This document shows, one piece after another, positions 35,566-37,054 of a stretch of DNA of 37,054 bases (position 1 is its first letter; each line of letters begins with the position of its first letter). The stretch comes from a virus. The stretch covers positions 1 to 37,054 of the IMG/VR virus record IMGVR_UViG_3300022198_002861; one strand, written 5' to 3'. Both the position numbers and the translations under genes were made by a program. The notes under the pieces were generated by a model. It was given only the letters and a program-made list of their open reading frames with translations. It did not search any database and had not been told where the DNA came from.

Positions 35566-37054
35566 AGCAAAAAACACCAAGGCCATTGATAAAGAAATAT
35601 TCCTCTACTTGGTGGAAAAAGCAGATAGATCAGGCTAATACTCGCTACGAAAAGTTCATTAAAACAGCAGATGAATCCATAAAGGTATTTAACGCCTATA
35701 AAGAGGTTGATACCCTACGAGATGCTCCACGCCGCCTAAACGTATGGTGGTACTGCATAAATACGCTATTACCTGCCTATTACAGCTCTACACCAAAAGC
35801 TGAGGTAAACCTCCGCAAACGAGCTGGGGGGCTACCTTATGAGCTAGGGAGCGTCATCCTTGAGCGTAATACTCAGTACTCAATGGATTGCCATTTTAGC
35901 TTTGATAAGGTCGGCTATAACGCAGCATTACAGTTTCTTTTAACAGGTCAGGCGGTTCTTTGGGCTAGGTACGAGCCTAAGTTTGAGAAAGTCTTTCAAG
36001 AAATCGCAATAATTCGAGACCCTAACGGCAATTTTATTCAAGGTGACGGTAGTCCTTATGATGGCGATACGGAAAGTTTGCAGGAAGCTAGCTCTGGTAT
36101 TTTTATATCGTCTGTTGAGGTCGAGCGTAAAGTTAGCGAAAAAGCTATACTTGAGGTTGTCCAATTCTCAGATTACCGTGCTTCAGATGCTAGAAACGAG
36201 TCAGAAATTGAATGGCAAGCCAAAAGAGCCTACCTGGATAGGGACCAAGCAACGGCATTATTTGGCGAAGAAAAAGCAGATAAGCTTAGTTATGACAGTG
36301 TCCCCGAAATCAGAAAACGAGAGGCCAGCAAGGACGGAAACAAACTAGAAGGTAAGGCCGAGGTTTGGGAAATCTGGTGTGAAGCTACCAATAAGGTATA
36401 TTGGTTACAGCTTGGTTTTGATGGCGAGATTATAGAGGAAACAGAGCCACCAATTAAGTTTGAGGGTTTTTATCCTTGCGCTGTTATACGCCAGACTCAA
36501 GACCCTACAAGCATTGTCCCAACGTCAGATTACGCTCACGCTAAAGACCAAATACTAGAGGTAGAGCGCCTCACGACTCGTATCCATGCCCTAACTCAAG
36601 CCATTAGGCCAAACTTTCTGTTTGATGCTGCTATGGGTGATTACCTTGAGCAGCTTTTCCAGGATGACCTTAAAGGTATTAGCGTAACCGGCTGGACCGC
36701 TAACAAGGGGAGAGGCGGGTTACAAGGTGGAATGGAATTCCTGCCCGTAGAGCAGTTTGTAAACGTACTTAACACCTTACAACAGAACAGACAAAACGCT
36801 TTACAGCAGCTTTACGAGACTCTAAAGGTATCAGACCTCTTACGAGGCACCTCAGAGCAGTACAAGTCCGCTACGGCTAATAGGCTAGAAAATCAATGGT
36901 CCAGCCTTGGACTAATCGTGCGCCAAAACATGTTTAGCAAGTTTATATCTGATGCAATTATGCATCTTGGCACGATTATTGCGGAGCAGTTTGACCCAGA
37001 GCGCATCATGGAGACCGCAGATGCAGACGCTCTTATAGAGCCTACCATTTACAT
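35562..37054 (+). CDS. Portal protein, N-terminal and central part (continues across the window edge)
   Basis: The ATG at 35562 overlaps the terminase stop. 497 complete codons follow, then AT. The gene continues at base 1 to the stop at 1066, giving about 852 residues. The first part has KKYSSTWWKKQIDQANTRYEKFI, LPAYYSSTPKAEVNLRKRAG and the stem and wing segments (FDGEIIEETEPPIKFEGFYP, QDPTSIVPTSDYAHAKDQIL) typical of large podovirus portals. QNRQNALQQLYETLKVSDLLRG is the usual portal helix. It forms the dodecameric DNA entry vertex. Confidence 0.95.
   Translation, partial: MKQKTPRPLIKKYSSTWWKKQIDQANTRYEKFIKTADESIKVFNAYKEVDTLRDAPRRLNVWWYCINTLLPAYYSSTPKAEVNLRKRAGGLPYELGSVILERNTQYSMDCHFSFDKVGYNAALQFLLTGQAVLWARYEPKFEKVFQEIAIIRDPNGNFIQGDGSPYDGDTESLQEASSGIFISSVEVERKVSEKAILEVVQFSDYRASDARNESEIEWQAKRAYLDRDQATALFGEEKADKLSYDSVPEIRKREASKDGNKLEGKAEVWEIWCEATNKVYWLQLGFDGEIIEETEPPIKFEGFYPCAVIRQTQDPTSIVPTSDYAHAKDQILEVERLTTRIHALTQAIRPNFLFDAAMGDYLEQLFQDDLKGISVTGWTANKGRGGLQGGMEFLPVEQFVNVLNTLQQNRQNALQQLYETLKVSDLLRGTSEQYKSATANRLENQWSSLGLIVRQNMFSKFISDAIMHLGTIIAEQFDPERIMETADADALIEPTIY

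Noticed and set aside
1-37054. tRNA or rRNA genes
   Set aside because: No cloverleaf or rRNA-like segment was noticed by eye. A tRNAscan-SE run would be decisive.

Overview
The window reads as the whole genome of a tailed bacteriophage with podovirus-type morphogenesis genes, opened inside the portal gene. The portal reading frame leaves the right edge with two bases of a codon, and the first base of the window completes that codon. The frame then continues to the portal stop at 1066. Joined this way it encodes about 852 residues, so the molecule is about 37 kb and circular or circularly permuted. Strong AGGAG ribosome sites, a lipobox protein, Sec signals and two peptidoglycan transglycosylases point to a Gram-negative host. 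CTAG is common throughout, which argues against an enterobacterial host. I see no integrase, RNA polymerase, DNA polymerase, helicase, primase, tRNA or CRISPR, so this looks like a virulent phage that relies on the host replisome and RNA polymerase.

Layout. (1) The late rightward block starts at 32670 with a DNA methyltransferase and a small terminase. Two small zinc-ribbon proteins, the large terminase and the portal follow, and the block continues across the edge. It then holds a large appendage protein (1621-5049), a second appendage-like protein, scaffold, coat and decoration proteins, and tail adaptor and tail tube proteins. Internal ejection proteins come next, one ending in a lytic transglycosylase domain, then a tail fibre, a fibre chaperone and a lysis-like group ending at 21914. 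(2) A 17-gene leftward operon runs from about 27950 to 21911. It carries an SLT-type lysozyme with a small membrane protein and a lipoprotein, a Bet/RecT annealing protein, a ribbon-helix-helix protein and an ssDNA-binding-like protein with an SSB-type tail. It also carries a tandem family of paralogues and a resolvase-like nuclease. (3) A short rightward operon (28078-29199) has an excisionase-like regulator, a small winged-helix-like protein and a replication initiator whose own gene carries iteron-like repeats. (4) A second leftward operon (31944 to 29288) has a J-domain protein, a DnaN-like mini sliding clamp and small unknown proteins, one interrupted by an in-frame stop. A divergent HTH regulator at 32137 faces it across an operator-rich promoter.

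How it may work together (inference). The initiator probably binds repeats inside its own gene, as lambda O does. The J-domain protein and clamp-like protein would help load or retain host replication machinery. The SSB-like protein, Bet and resolvase would process replication and recombination intermediates for headful or concatemer packaging. The two leftward promoters share a -35 box and a spacer motif and are probably regulated together. The most unusual items are the initiator with embedded origin beside a mini-clamp and J-protein, the four-gene paralogue array joined by identical 8-base overlaps, and a secreted protein with 18 cysteines in the lysis region.
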